64,000 nucleotides of DNA from contig JABAKD010000023.1 of the NCBI GenBank assembly GCA_012845835.1, forward strand, positions 4,792,727 through 4,856,726. Direction: 5' to 3'. The position numbers and the translations under genes were made by a program. A model generated the notes under the pieces. It was not told the origin of the DNA, made no database searches, and saw only the letters and a program-made list of their open reading frames with translations. Of this stretch, positions 1 through 10,899 are shown in pieces (position 1 is the stretch's first letter; each line of letters starts with the position of its first letter). The DNA is from Undaria pinnatifida (Eukaryota > Sar > Phaeophyceae > Laminariales > Alariaceae).

Positions 1-83
1 CCCTTTTATTTGCGCCTGTGTTACCCTCCATATCGACGAGGGCTCGCCTCGCCAGAGTACCTTTTCTGTGGTTGGTTTGCCGT

Positions 84-185
84 GGAGCCTTGTTCTCTCC
101 CCCCCCGCCACACCGGCGGTATTCGGCAGGTTCTAGAGCCTTTTCTGCCCCCCCCCGCGCCACACCTGCGGTACGCGGCATGTTT
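84..185. repeat. Short direct duplication (two ~50-bp units)
   Basis: Two successive units (about 84-133 and 135-185) share the order 'gagcctt...', a run of eight or nine C, a 'gccacacc' step, a GCGGTA step and a 'ggcaggtt/ggcatgtt' end. They look like a degenerate tandem duplication. No gene is recognisable around them. Confidence 0.5.
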
Positions 186-229
186 TTGATGGGTAGCTTT
201 GCCTTGTTGTAGGGTCTGCGTTTCCTTCA

Positions 230-715
230 ACTACTTTCCTTCGCGTGTTCTCGGCTCCATAGGCAGGCTGTTAGATGTGTGGGAGTGGGTTTTGAGGAGC
301 CTCGTCTCCGACTCATGGTCTAATTCGTAGAACCGGAGTTTCCCCTCCCATATTTCTGCATATGCGGCTCATCAGGGTGGGCTAGTGTTAAGATACGGCC
401 TCGAAAGGCCTGTAATTATCCGTTTACGTATGATAAGGTTAGCGTTTTCTATTCGGGATAGTCAGGAAAAAGAACGGGGGCGCGTGCCTCCGTTCCCAGA
501 ATTCATCCGGGGCTCTGGTGGAATCCACTAAAGCGACGTCTCTCCTAAGGCTAAGAAAGTGAGTACTCTCCGAGGACCCGCTCAATTGGCCGACCTGCGG
601 GGGTCACTCTGTGTCCCCGCCCAATGCGTCCTTACACCGTACTAAAAAGTGCACATTGATTCTTTTAATATTGCGTGTTGATTGTTTTCGGCTAGTATTA
701 TTACCACAGGTATTA
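230..715. other. Unassigned sequence
   Basis: No convincing ORF, RNA gene or repeat match to the rest of the window was seen here. Composition is balanced. It ends where the family B repeat begins. Confidence 0.5.
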
Positions 716-1372
716 TATATAACCCCCTCGAACACTCCGCCCTCTCCCTACTCACTGATCGTACGACTTACCCCAGGATATACATGATAAACTGATGAAT
801 TATTTCCAAAACCGTCACATTTATCCCCTCAAAACAATGTATAGTTTCCACGCACATATTGAGCTGCCCCACACGCCCCACCCCCGCCCCAACCCCCCCC
901 CCCCCCCAATAATAAACTGGTGCCAAAACCGTCGGATTCATCCCCTTGAAAGGATTATAACTTACATGCACAAATTGCCCCCCCCTCCCCCCCCCCCCCT
1001 CCAAACCCGCTCGCTTTTGATCGAAATCAGGCCCCCACGTCCTTCAAAACTCCGCCCCCCCCCCTCACCGGTTATTCGACTAACAAGATTCACTTGATAA
1101 AAGGATACATTTCCCTCCACAGCTGTCAGATTTTGTCCCCCTCAGAAACGGGTTTTATAGATTCCGCGCACAGACTGACTAAAATCAACTTGTTGACCCT
1201 GATAGCTACACTGTAGTTGTAAGGGGAGTCGCCGACCTATATCCTTAATGAGGACACACAACTCGTAATGCGCGCGATCGGAGTATCACACGCAGCTTGC
1301 AAAGATGAGTTTCGACGAAATCTTCGATCTCACAGCTGGAGTGTTTTCATTTTTTATAATATAATTATTTAC
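716..1372 (+). repeat. Dispersed repeat family B, copy 1 (long form)
   Basis: This copy aligns with 48150-48740 over its whole length. It contains three degenerate modules of about 60 bp (around 810-880, 918-985 and 1115-1180). Each has a 'gtca/cgatt..tcccc' step followed by 'ataGtttcc.cgcaca', and the modules are separated by poly-C tracts. The right end carries a leader (ggggagtcgccgacctatat) and then, at 1305, an ATG opening the frame MSFDEIFDLTAGV before a stop. Other copies lie at 8.7-9.5, 32.5-33.4, 34.0, 34.7 and 47.5-48.7 kb. No transposase or RT is encoded, so it is a non-autonomous or satellite-like dispersed repeat of unknown class. Confidence 0.75.
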
Positions 1373-1399
1373 CGATTTGTAGCCGTTTTGCTTGATTTT

Positions 1400-1478
1400 T
1401 TTCTCAACATGTCGGCTGTGACTGATAAATTTAGTGTCGATACTCATATTTGCAAGCTGCGTGATACACCACATTCAT
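1400..1478 (-). repeat. Divergent inverted copy of the family B right end
   Basis: On the minus strand this reads 'cgcagcttgcaaatatgagt', then a frame starting MSIDTKF. This parallels the B-end motif (cagcttgcaaagatgagttt, MSFDEIF) 60 bp away in the opposite direction. The two make a diverged inverted repeat around about 1390. Similarity is clear at the leader and start codon and fades after about 40 bp. Confidence 0.5.
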
Positions 1479-1539
1479 TTGAGGATCTACTATCATGCTA
1501 CCTGTAGCTGCTTCCGACCCATGAGGCACACACATCCAC

Positions 1540-2220
1540 TGCCCACTCAGTCTTGATCCATCAACCAGCTACCAAATGCCCGGTCCAATGGATTATGTCC
1601 CGGTTGGTGGACCACTACCTCCTTCTGTTCCTGCGACGCCCACACCACCACCAGCAGCAGCACCTGGCCTGCTGCTGCGATACCCGCACCTGCTATAATG
1701 ACAGCTGCTGCAACGCCTGCACCTGCTGTCGGTTTTTCACCCAAAGAGAACAAAGATGACGCTAGTTATCTTTTTTTTGGTGGCGGCTTCCCATGCGACT
1801 GCAGCAGCAGCAAACTTCATTCTTGGTTCGACAACGACACCCACAAAGGTGGATGTCATCGCAAGTTTCGGCCAAAGGATGCCCCCTGTCTGGCCCTGCT
1901 TCACGAAGTGTTCACCGGCGGTTCCATCTGGGCCGAACCATGGCGAGAAAGTAAAAAGAATACTGCCTCAAGCGCGGAGAAGGTAAGGAGTGTCACCTGT
2001 GCACTCACAATTGTACGAAGGCTTTGATAAGACATCGCAGAAGAATCACGACGCAGAGTGGAAGTAGGGTGTCACCGCGAGCACCAGATCAGCACAGGCA
2101 ACGAGTCAGCGCGCAGAGGGGTCGTCGAAGCATCTGGTGGTTAGTTGTGAAGATCGCGCTTCTAATTATTTTGAGAAAGAGGGCCAGAGTTTCTTGCCTG
2201 GACACAAAATACTCTTGAGG
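1540..2220 (+). other. Unassigned region with short ORFs and CAG-rich stretches
   Basis: Overlapping short frames occur here. One (1756-1986) begins with a hydrophobic, Ala-rich, signal-peptide-like stretch (MTLVIFFLVAASHATAAAA), and 'gagaag|gtaagg' at about 1980-1987 resembles a strong 5' splice donor. Proline and CAG/CTG triplet-rich stretches lie at 1625-1700. No family is recognised; it could be a decayed exon or chance. Confidence 0.25.
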
Positions 2221-3165
2221 GGGATACAAGTTGTGTGTATACTACGGGAAAATAGCGTATATAGCGTATATTAGTATAGATAGGTGTCGTTCCGATATAA
2301 AGTCGACTAAACTTGCGTTATGTTGTTCTATAGAGTAAATAAATAGGAGCATATTTATTTTACATTTGTTGTTATTTTGTTTCCATTGTTGGATTATGAG
2401 GTCTATCTTTTTCCTTCCTTTCTTTCTTTTTTCTTGCTTGCAAAGCAAAAGAGCAGTATCGCCATAGCGGAGAGCGTAATAGGTGCAGCGTGGGGAGAGG
2501 AGAGGCTGGGCATCGCGTGGGTAAGCAAACACCACAACAGCGAGGACGAGAGGGTCGGGGTTGGGATGGGCTGAGACGGCTGAACGCAGCCATTGAAAAC
2601 GAAGGCATGCACTGAAACGATAAACAGATTGGTTTACTCTGTCTCAAAGCAGTCTGTGACAACAGAATTTGTATCTCTCTAGAATGAAGAATCAGCACGG
2701 ACAATGGGTGTACTTATTTTGTTTGGTAAATAGAACGGATTGACAATAATTTGTGAATTTGAATTTCATATTGATATTACAAGGTTTCCCTTCGGGATGC
2801 GGGTAACGTGAAATCCCGGGGGCGTCGCAAGGCAAAAAGGGAGACGCACCGGTAACACACGTAAAAAATATGTTTTCACCTATAATGTGTTACGCGCACT
2901 CGCGTAGACAAACCCCACTGCTCTTCTTGGTTAGAGGAAACGTGTGGCAAGAGCTAGTGCATTGCTCCAAAGAAACAGTAGTACTTGTAGTACTCAGCGG
3001 GAAGAGTGATAGCGGTGGGTGCACGTTGTACTGATGATGTACGCGCAGACGAAATATTATTAGTGGTCAGGGGATGCTGTGTACCGCACGTGGAATAATA
3101 GTGCTCGTTTCTATGTAGCACGTCACGTGCGTTGCATTTGGTGGTAATGGACAGGGTTGACCAGC
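2221..3165. other. Unassigned sequence
   Basis: Only short overlapping frames on both strands occur, none with family resemblance. A pyrimidine-rich stretch lies at 2404-2440. Nothing else can be supported. Confidence 0.4.
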
Positions 3166-3170
3166 CAATA

Positions 3171-3554
3171 TCAGTCGCTCTTGGATGTTGTAAAATAATT
3201 AATTGGTTGATAGCAACAATTTCGGTATCGTATGTGTGGCGTACTTGATAGAATTTTCCATGAGTTGGAGGTATTGTTCAACGCTGTGGTAAGGTGTTTG
3301 AGGGGAACCGAAACCTTGATGTACTCCTCGTTAATCCCCGTAGAAAGCAGAGCTAGATCGTTGGTGTTCCCGCCTGAACCCGCTACTACTTGATGCATGT
3401 GGTCAGAAATGTATATGTGTACGATATGTGTGTACGTAAATAGCAACAGACCTAGAACCGATCCACCCAGCCCATCAGATGACGTCCTGCGCGCGTGGCG
3501 AACGCTGACATAATACTGTACCCGATTTTGGCCACAGCAGCACCATGTATACAC
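3171..3554 (-). CDS. Uncharacterised ORF, 127 codons
   Basis: A single open frame on the minus strand with ordinary amino-acid composition. It has no low-complexity run and includes a Tyr/Ile/His-rich hydrophobic stretch near residues 35-55 and a mid segment reading INEEYIKVSVPLKHL. A second frame (HSVEQYLQLMENSIKYA) opens beside the distal half, which would suit a decayed coding sequence with one frame change, or an exon boundary. I do not recognise the family. No neighbour supports a function. It may equally be a chance ORF. Confidence 0.22.
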   Translation of the reverse strand: MYTWCCCGQNRVQYYVSVRHARRTSSDGLGGSVLGLLLFTYTHIVHIYISDHMHQVVAGSGGNTNDLALLSTGINEEYIKVSVPLKHLTTALNNTSNSWKILSSTPHIRYRNCCYQPINYFTTSKSD

Positions 3555-3589
3555 CTGAGTTTGACTATCGCAAATAAGGAGTTATATAT

Positions 3590-4140
3590 CCTTGAACCCT
3601 ACCCATGGTTCCACTCTACCACCCAAGGTTTTTTTGGCCTGGTCGAGACTCGCGTGCATGCTAGCTAGTGCATGCTGCGCTCGCGATGCCTGCCACCCTC
3701 GCCACGCTCGGCGCCATCTTCCAAAGCTTTCCCCGCTCTATGTCCCTGTGAGCCCCGTCTCCCGCCCGGAGCGATGCAACCTGTGCCCTGTGGGGCTCGT
3801 TCCAACACTCGGCTGCTCCCGGCCTTTGCCTCCCAGCCTCCTCCTGCTGGCATCCGCTCGGTCCGGAAATATTTACCGGGATATGTGTTTTTGTTCAAGT
3901 ACAAACGGTCCTTACATTCGGACACGTGTAGGTACCTCGCAAGAGGAAAAAAAAACACACCGGGTCAACCACGCCCACAGACGCTTTCGCTCCTGCCTTG
4001 ACGAGCGGCCGCCCGCGCGACGGGAGAGTGCAGGCCGGTTTACCCTTGTCTGCACCCATATGCTCACGCACCCACGTCGGGATCCGGGGCCGAAACGGCC
4101 CAGGGCGGCGCGCCCCCAAACCCCACACTAATCCGATCCA
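3590..4140 (+). other. GC-rich stretch with overlapping ORFs on both strands
   Basis: Frames of 179 and 109 codons (plus) and 97 and 77 codons (minus) overlap here. They look like a consequence of low stop density in GC-rich DNA: composition is Pro/Arg/Cys/Ser-rich in all frames and no motif is visible. I do not call a gene. Confidence 0.35.
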
Positions 4141-4152
4141 CGTGTATGTGTA

Positions 4153-4272
4153 TATTGCTGCTACTACTGCTGTATGTTGTTGCTACTGCTGCTGTTGTGC
4201 TGCTGCTGCTGAGGTTTCTTTAGTCCGGGCGGTTGCTGCTAGTACTGCTGCTGTGCTGCTGCTAAGGTTAGT
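4153..4272. repeat. Interrupted (CTG)n tract
   Basis: Imperfect CTG/CTA triplet runs lie in two blocks separated by a non-repeat spacer at about 4213-4235. The same triplet appears at 1625-1700, 11140-11175, 30003-30045 and 44520-44550. Confidence 0.8.
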
Positions 4273-4279
4273 TGAGTCA

Positions 4280-5635
4280 GCGGGCCATTTTTTTATGAAC
4301 AAAACAACGAAGAACAAAAATTTGGGGTGTTCCAAATGACCTGCTCGTCTCAGGGAGGCGGAACGCAATCCCTTGCAAAACAGTGCCAGCTAAGCGATGT
4401 TTAACGCGCCGAACGTCGCCACGACCTCGGCCGAGATCCAGACATGGTTCATAATGTACCCATGGCAAGCTAGCTTGCCCTGCGGCCAAAAATGCGAAAA
4501 GAAACACTCGACCGCCAGAGAGCAGCGAGCTAAAAAAAACGAAGGTACTATTGTACATATACATGTATTAACTGTGTAACACTGTATACAACAGACGGCT
4601 ACAACGGTGGAGAAGGTATACGACACAAGAACGATTACAAAGCGCATGTATACGACTACAGACGGCTGGAGGGGGGTCCTAAATTGTTGAATTCCTTGTA
4701 AAACTGCTATACATTGCAATTTTTTAAGGCTATAAATTAATTAGACTAAATGAAAATCTCTGATAATATCTTCCATCATCGGCTTGGTGCTTCGTACTTT
4801 AGACAAGAAACCGCTGACACCATGACAGGCATATAATCTTCCCTTCTAGTACCTGTTCATGATTATGATTTTTCCAAACTCCTCCGGCAGAGGTCACGGT
4901 GCCGTCGACACCGAGTCAACAGCGCAATCACCATGTTGGCGTTGGGCGTAGCCGGCACTTCGTCAGAGTCCCCACCCCCCCCTCCTGCAAGACGCGGGTT
5001 GGGAACGGTGATTCTTCTCTTGTGGGGGCCTTTAGCCACTCAGCCGTCCTTTTTGACGAACCGGCAGAGATGAAGCACGTACGCGCGAAGGTGCTACGAA
5101 GCCTTGCTGCAAACGTTTGGCGCAGGCTGTTGTTGGTGCCGGGGATGTAGGATATGTAGTCTAGAGTGTGGTGCTCGTGAAACGTCATAGGCCACATGTG
5201 GATGAGCAGCTGCACTCTCGTCAAGGTTGTTTATGGGGCAGTATACACAGCAGCAGTTGTTGTTTCTGAGGGCAGTTTGTTGTTCTTCTGCTTGCATCCT
5301 GTCCGGAGGATGGTTTACTCTGTGGCGCTGGCAGCAGCAACAGTGGTGTGCTTGGTATGCAGAGATATACGCCTGATATATAAACCATCTTCAATTTTCG
5401 TTTATCCTTGCATGATGTTTTATTTAGCAGTATGCAAATCGCGAGTGTCGAATCAGTTTGTTTCCCTCGCCTGTTGTTGCTGTTTTTTGCCGCGAAACAA
5501 ACCGTAAACCGCCCGTCTGCGGCTTTTTTGCACAGGTTACATGCGGTCCGACCCGTGTCTCGGTCAGTAAATGTGGGCTGACTGCCTCACGCGAGCAGAG
5601 CGGGCGTTAAAGTCGTGATGACAGTAATACTTACC
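4280..5635. other. Unassigned sequence
   Basis: Only short frames (up to 109 codons) occur, on both strands, without family resemblance. No match to the repeat families seen elsewhere in the window. Confidence 0.4.
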
Positions 5636-5644
5636 GCACATGAC

Positions 5645-6125
5645 ATATGATGGGCCGCGGCCCGGGTCGGCCCGCAAAAACGCGTCGGCCATCTCATGGG
5701 CAGGGTGGACTTTGTCATCGTACATATTGTAGCAGCAACAGTACCACACCGCATTTCATGGGCCGCGGCCCGGCCGACCTGTGAAAACTCGGGGGCCACC
5801 TCATGGGCTCGGCAGAGAGGCCCATATAGAGCCCCCGTCTCATGGGCCGCGGCCCCGCCCGGTCCATAAAATTTCGAGTCGATGGCCGCGGCCCGGCCCG
5901 GCCCATCAAATTGTCACATGACGGGCTGCGGCCCAACCCGGCCCACTAATTTTTCAAAACTCTCGGTCCGGCCCGGCCCGGCCCATCAAAATTTTCAAAA
6001 CACTCGGCCCGGCCCGGCCCGGCCCACCACATTTCCTAAATTCTCGCCCCGGCCCGGCCCGGCCCATGACAAATTTTAGATCGGCCGGGCCCGGCCGGGC
6101 CCGCCGGCCCGCACGATTGGCCCAT
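5645..6125. repeat. GC-palindromic minisatellite (GGGCCGCGGCCC / GGCCCGGCCC units)
   Basis: The left half has 'catgggccgcggccc' steps at irregular 60-90 bp intervals. The right half (5880-6110) has three or four units of about 55 bp, each alternating a GGCCCGGCCCGGCCC block with an A/T block such as 'atcaaaattttcaaaac'. Each GC block is self-complementary. Short frames across it are by-products of the repeat. Confidence 0.75.
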
Positions 6126-6314
6126 GAGATGCCTTGGTGTATACCGCCCCGATTGTTGCGCGGAGTTAAGGTTTTCTCCATCTCGCACAATGTGATCTAA
6201 CTCTACCACCATATCGGTTACCGCGCCATGACATCAAAAACGAGATGAAAAAGACGGTACCCTGGCGGTCTAGCTCACGATGTGGTAGGCGTATTTTACG
6301 TTTAGGTGAGGGGG

Positions 6315-6515
6315 GGGGCGCTGACAGAGGATGTATTACGGCATACGATGGCAGCTATTGATAACCTTGCTCTACATTATACGAGCGGTACGGGGGGGGG
6401 GGGGGGGAGGGGCAACACAATGGGGCGGGGAACGTTGACAGAGGATGCTGCCATATACATTGGCAGCTGTTGATATCTTCTCCACATTAACAGCGGTCGG
6501 GGGGGGTGGGAAGGG
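6315..6515. repeat. Tandem direct repeat with poly-G ends (two ~110-bp units)
   Basis: Units start at about 6321 and 6433. Both read 'g.tgacagaggatg', then a 'ggcagct.ttgata' step, then 'tctacatta/ctccacatta', an 'agcggt' step and a poly-G run (16 G in the first). This is a degenerate tandem pair. Confidence 0.65.
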
Positions 6516-6979
6516 CGAGGAAGAACAGGGAGAGTATAGAACTATATCTCCGTTGGCCGCGCGTCCGATCCATACATTCGATATGGCGACCCGTGTGTAG
6601 TCTGCACGCCTCACAATGGATCTTGTAAAGTACAAACGGGCTCAGCTCCGCGGGTGGCTGACGCCGCCCACTACGCTCGCGCAAGGAAGAATACAACTAA
6701 ACGCTAACGGGGCAGAAACATGAGCCCCATGATTCGGTGCAACTAGCGATTTGATAATGCCAAGAGCTCTACTAGTTTAGAGCTGATTGCCCTGTGATGT
6801 ACTGCGTGCGTTTTGGCGATGTCACGTTCTGATCGGCAGTATGGGTGCGTTTTGGGAAAACAAAAGACTTGAAGAGGGGCAATAAGGAGGGCAAACGATG
6901 AAGAAAGCTAAACGACGAGTACACACATACATGTACCGGTATCTGGTGCCTGGTACTTTGCATGATACCTGGTAAGGTG

Positions 6980-7320
6980 TGTTCGAAAGAAAGTACAGCG
7001 CAGCACGGCACAGCGCTGCACCGCAGGGCAAGGCGCGACACCACACGGCTCTGCACGGCGCTGCGCTGCGCACTGCTTAGCCATAGCTCGGCTCAGCTGA
7101 GCTGGTAGTGCATCTTTTGTGATTCAACAATGTAGTGCGTACAAACCTGGTGTGGCGTACCTCGGTACTGCTGTGTGATACTACGTCGAATGAGACCTGT
7201 CATCTACGCAAGAGTAAGTGCAGCACAGCACGCAGCACCGCAGAGCACGGCACAGAACCGCACGGTGCTGCCTCGCTGAGCTAGCGGTGCGGTGCGCTGC
7301 TGAGCTGAGCTGACCTAGGA
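6980..7320. repeat. Two GCAC/GCTG-rich repeat blocks
   Basis: Blocks at about 6985-7105 and 7210-7318 both begin with 'aagta/agtgcagc.cagcacg.ca' and end with 'gctcagctgagct'-type steps (7093-7106, 7298-7312). They are separated by about 100 bp of different sequence. They are self-complementary and low in complexity, and are probably a degenerate duplication. Confidence 0.5.
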
Positions 7321-7447
7321 CCTCGTAAGATGACACTTCGTAAAAAAAAAGAAACGAGAACCCATGTTTAAATAGGCAAAACACGATATCTTTCGGGTAT
7401 GAACTCTGTGAGGAGCTGTTTCAGGCAATTGAGCGCGCTCAGGATAA

Positions 7448-7958
7448 AAGGTCTAGTACTTGCAGCCTGCCCGATGAGCCGTATAGTTTTGTAATCTACG
7501 GAGACAAGATAAAGTGTTATTCACGTTTGTACGAGCGATATAAGATATATAGATATCTCGTATTGGGGAATGAGTGTTTTCTATCGGATGGTGGTGTGTT
7601 GTCAGAATGTCAGCCACCCCGCTAGAAACATGCCTTCTACGGTATGTTTAGCTCTGGGTTGATTCCAATGGGGTACGCCCTCTATATCAGCCTCGGTTGG
7701 GTCCAGTTTTCGCCTCTGGTTTGTGGGCGGCTTCTGGCCAATCTTGACTCATCACATGTCCAGAGAACGATAATATACATACTTGTGCCTTTTTTACGAC
7801 TGCTTCCGAGGGCCCATCGACGGCTCTTACTTTGACATGATCCCCCCCATGATGACCTAGGCAACCCCGTGTACGAGGTACTCCAATACGCTAGCGGGTG
7901 GTGACGTTACCAGAGATCGTACCGCGGGCAAGCCGACCCTGAGCATGGGTTTTTCCAT
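7448..7958 (-). repeat. Dispersed repeat family A, copy 1
   Basis: The reverse complement of about 7448-7690 matches 35345-35571, with shared steps such as 'gtagaaggcatgttt' and 'gtagattacaaaactgta'. The segment at 7690-7760 matches 35015-35092. The far end (7925-7958, 'gagcatgggtttttccatca') matches 34497-34525. The other copy is split by later insertions. No coding capacity is recognised; class unknown. Confidence 0.6.
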
Positions 7959-8027
7959 CACATTGGAACCGTCCTCGGGGAGGTGAACGCTCTGGACCGG
8001 CGCTGACTCAAGACACTTTTTCCCGGT

Positions 8028-8600
8028 ATGCTTCAGGAGCGGTTTTTCTTCGTCATCGATCTCCACCCTACACGACAGTGGCGGGACCCGCACGTACACC
8101 AGCAGCAACAGAGAGCAAGACCATTAAGACGCAGTCTAAGACAGCCGTATACAGAAAGAGGCGGAGCAGTCAGGGATGGACAGCGTGAGCCAGAAGAGCC
8201 ACGGTTCTTCACCTGCCAGACAGACCTCCTTGTACGTGCTTGCATTGAGCGAGCGGTTTCAGGGCTGACTTTTGAGCTGCAGCTACGAGCAATTCTGCGC
8301 GACGATGATTGGGAAAGGGGGGATGGCAGTGGAAGGACAGCCAGCAAAGCTAATGGGAATGAGCGTGGAGCAGCAGCATGCATGTGCACAGCAGGAGGTT
8401 TGGAGAAGGTCATGAGAGGAAGCGAGCAGGACAAAGCAAGGGGCAAGAAGACCGCCCCTTCCGCGCCAGCACGAGACTCGGCTCACCAAAGGCGCGTATT
8501 CGTGTCCCTTAGTTATTCTTGTGTTGATCCATATTTCTCTCTAGAGTTGATTGATGTGTTGTTTTTGTGTGCGTATCAGGTGGTACGTACAGTTCAGTAG
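8028..8600 (+). CDS. Uncharacterised ORF, 190 codons
   Basis: A long plus-strand frame whose middle (around residues 65-140) is charged and Arg/Gly/Asp-rich and whose end is hydrophobic (VFVSLSYSCVDPYFSLELID). No motif or family is recognised. It lies between repeat A and repeat B. The minus strand is also open across much of it (8033-8446), so low stop density is a fair alternative explanation. Confidence 0.2.
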   Translation: MLQERFFFVIDLHPTRQWRDPHVHQQQQRARPLRRSLRQPYTERGGAVRDGQREPEEPRFFTCQTDLLVRACIERAVSGLTFELQLRAILRDDDWERGDGSGRTASKANGNERGAAACMCTAGGLEKVMRGSEQDKARGKKTAPSAPARDSAHQRRVFVSLSYSCVDPYFSLELIDVLFLCAYQVVRTVQ

Positions 8601-8654
8601 TGTCGTTAGTTCCTGAAGAGTTCAACTCGATTTTCCGTTTTTCAAGGCACATAT

Positions 8655-9490
8655 GATAAAGACTATGTATATTATTAATACGCGCGATCGGAGTATCACA
8701 CACAATGTTGCCGAGATGAGTTTCGACCAAATCCTTGATGTCATAGCTGGAGTGTATGTTGATATTATGTGTGACCTGAACCTCTTGAAAACCCTCCCGC
8801 CCCCCTCCCCCCCCCCCCATTTTTTCCCCCCTCGTTCTCTCTCGCTCAAACGCCTCACCTAATATCGATATCCGTCAGAGTAATAAACACTTCCACGCCC
8901 TGGATATAATCTCATTATCTTTTTAGAGCCGTCCATGCCGCTGCTACAATCCCCCCCCCCCCCCCCCCCCCGCCCCCGACGCCCCCGTCTTCCCCACCAC
9001 CCGCACTATCGCCTAGACCTAGCACCACGCGTATAGCAAACCCCGACATCTATGCGACCTGAAGCCCTCTCCTCCCCCCCCACCTCCCCCCCCCCCTCCC
9101 CCACAAGAAGGATTTATAGTCCCACTTGTCCCACCCCCCCGCCCCCCTTTTGATCAAAATCAGCCCCCCACGTCCTTAAACACTCCGCCCTCCCCTCACC
9201 GGTTATTCGACTTACAGGATTCACATGATAAACTGATGCATTTCCTTTCACAGCTGTCAGATTTTGTCCCCCTCAGAAACGGTTTTCATAGTTTCCGCGC
9301 ACAGACTGCCAAACATCACCTTGTTGACCCTGATAGCTCCACTGTAGTTGCAAGGGGAGTCGCCGACCTATATCCTTAATGAGGACACACAACCCGTAAT
9401 ACGCGCAATCGGAGTATCACACACAGCTTGCAAAGATGAGCTCGACAAAATCTTCGATCTCACCTGCTGGATGGAGCGTATTTATATTAT
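8655..9490 (+). repeat. Dispersed repeat family B, copy 2 (two modules)
   Basis: The left module (8680-9060) has 'gcgcgatcggagtatcacac', then an ATG at 8716 opening MSFDQILDVIAGVYVDIMCDLNLLK, poly-C runs, and a 'cctagacctagcaccacgcg' end like that at 47745-47765. The right module (9130-9490) repeats the 'cacgtccttaaacactccgc' to 'gatctcac' part of copy 1. It contains several poly-C tracts of up to about 20 C. Confidence 0.7.
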
Positions 9491-10340
9491 TATGACATAA
9501 TAAACACGGTATGATCCTGTGTTAGGGTTGCATGTAAGTTGCCACGACTTACGTGTTTTTTTTGTTTTTTTTGTTTTTTTTTATCCTCCGGCGGATGGGG
9601 AAAAATAAAGCTTTAGCTCACCACACTTCCACGTATTTTCATACGCGTCGTGTGTCGATTTAACTCAGTTGCTTTCGCAGCCCAACGCTAGCTGGCGCAC
9701 CCTTCGGGTCCCATTGTAGGTATAGCGTAAGCTGCCCCCATCAGTGGTCTTCGTTACAACCCCGACAGCGCAAGCTGCCGTTGTATACGGATGACTTACG
9801 TGATACTTCGGAGAAGGTGCTCGCTCATTGATTGAAGGGTTTTTTTCAGTTCTTGGATATTTGATTGAGAAAGATGGCACGTTCACTTGTGGCTCTTCCT
9901 GCCCGATGCCCTTCCCTTTCTTTGTGTCAAGTCACTTGGGGCGACAACGTGCAATCGCCTAGGTGGACAAGGTGGAAACGAGGACCCAGCCTCGGCCAGG
10001 AGACCAATGAGGCGGAGGGAAGGTCGGACCGACGGCCGGGGTCAGTAGTACTAGAGAGAGAGATGGATGTGGTAACGAGATGAAATGTAAATGACTTTTC
10101 AACGGTCGTTCTATTCTGTATTGTTTTCTGCGTTTTTGTTTTTTGTGTGCTTCTTGAAAATGGTATGCTCCTGACGACGTATCTGACAGCAGATAATAAT
10201 GGTACTTGTGTGCAATCCGACAAAATATTTCATTTTATTTTCGTGCTTTCTAAATACGAGTACGTATCAGAATTGGAGGTTTGGGATACGTCGTAACCCC
10301 CCCCCGTGACTGACCTGGTAGGTTAGGTATGACCACATGT
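9491..10340. other. Unassigned sequence
   Basis: Contains a T-rich run (9556-9581) and short frames without family resemblance. No match to repeats elsewhere in the window. Confidence 0.4.
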
Positions 10341-10344
10341 ATGC

Positions 10345-10899
10345 GTGTGTGTGTTCTTCACATTAAACCGTTCTTCTACTCGTCGACATCCAGCACACCC
10401 AGTGTCCGTACTGATTCTTCACCCTAGAAAGATCAGCTCTGTGGTCACAAGCTACGACACAGAGATAATGCATCGTAATGCATTCGACAACGCAATGTCA
10501 TGCCCTAGTACTGGGTACGACAGGCGCAACATACATACGTCAGCGACAGAAATACATTGGAAGAGACAATACGAAATGAACAAAAACAAAAACAAAAACA
10601 AAAACAAAATAATAATAAGAAAACAAATAAAAAACAAAGATAAAAATAAAACAAAAATGAAACAAACAAAATATGTAGCTCGCTTCCGCCATGAGACAGC
10701 AGATAATTATTCAGCTATGCTGCATGATTTGGCACTTGGGGGTATCATTGCTGTTGTGATTTACTATCTCTACAAGGTATCTCCTTTGATACTATATGGT
10801 TTATCTTTGGGATTTTTCGGGGTTGGTTGTGTTATTTCATGGAAGATATTAGGTAGACTATACCTGGTAGTATTATTGGGTAAAAGAGTACACGAATAA
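10345..10899 (+). CDS. Hypothetical membrane protein ORF, 184 codons
   Basis: A continuous frame in which residues about 77-105 are a Lys/Asn-rich run produced by an (AAAAAC)n-like tract (10575-10615). The last 60 or so residues hold two or three plausible hydrophobic membrane segments: DLALGGIIAVVIYYLYKV, ILYGLSLGFFGVGCVISW and LYLVVLLG. The C-terminal third looks protein-like and would suit a membrane exon; the N-terminal part does not. The ATG is simply the first in frame. I do not recognise the family. It could be the last exon of a spliced gene, or chance. Confidence 0.3.
   Translation: MCVFFTLNRSSTRRHPAHPVSVLILHPRKISSVVTSYDTEIMHRNAFDNAMSCPSTGYDRRNIHTSATEIHWKRQYEMNKNKNKNKNKIIIRKQIKNKDKNKTKMKQTKYVARFRHETADNYSAMLHDLALGGIIAVVIYYLYKVSPLILYGLSLGFFGVGCVISWKILGRLYLVVLLGKRVHE

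Noticed and set aside
3592-4131. 179-codon Pro/Arg/Cys-rich ORF
   Set aside because: Four frames on both strands are open together in GC-rich DNA, with no motif.
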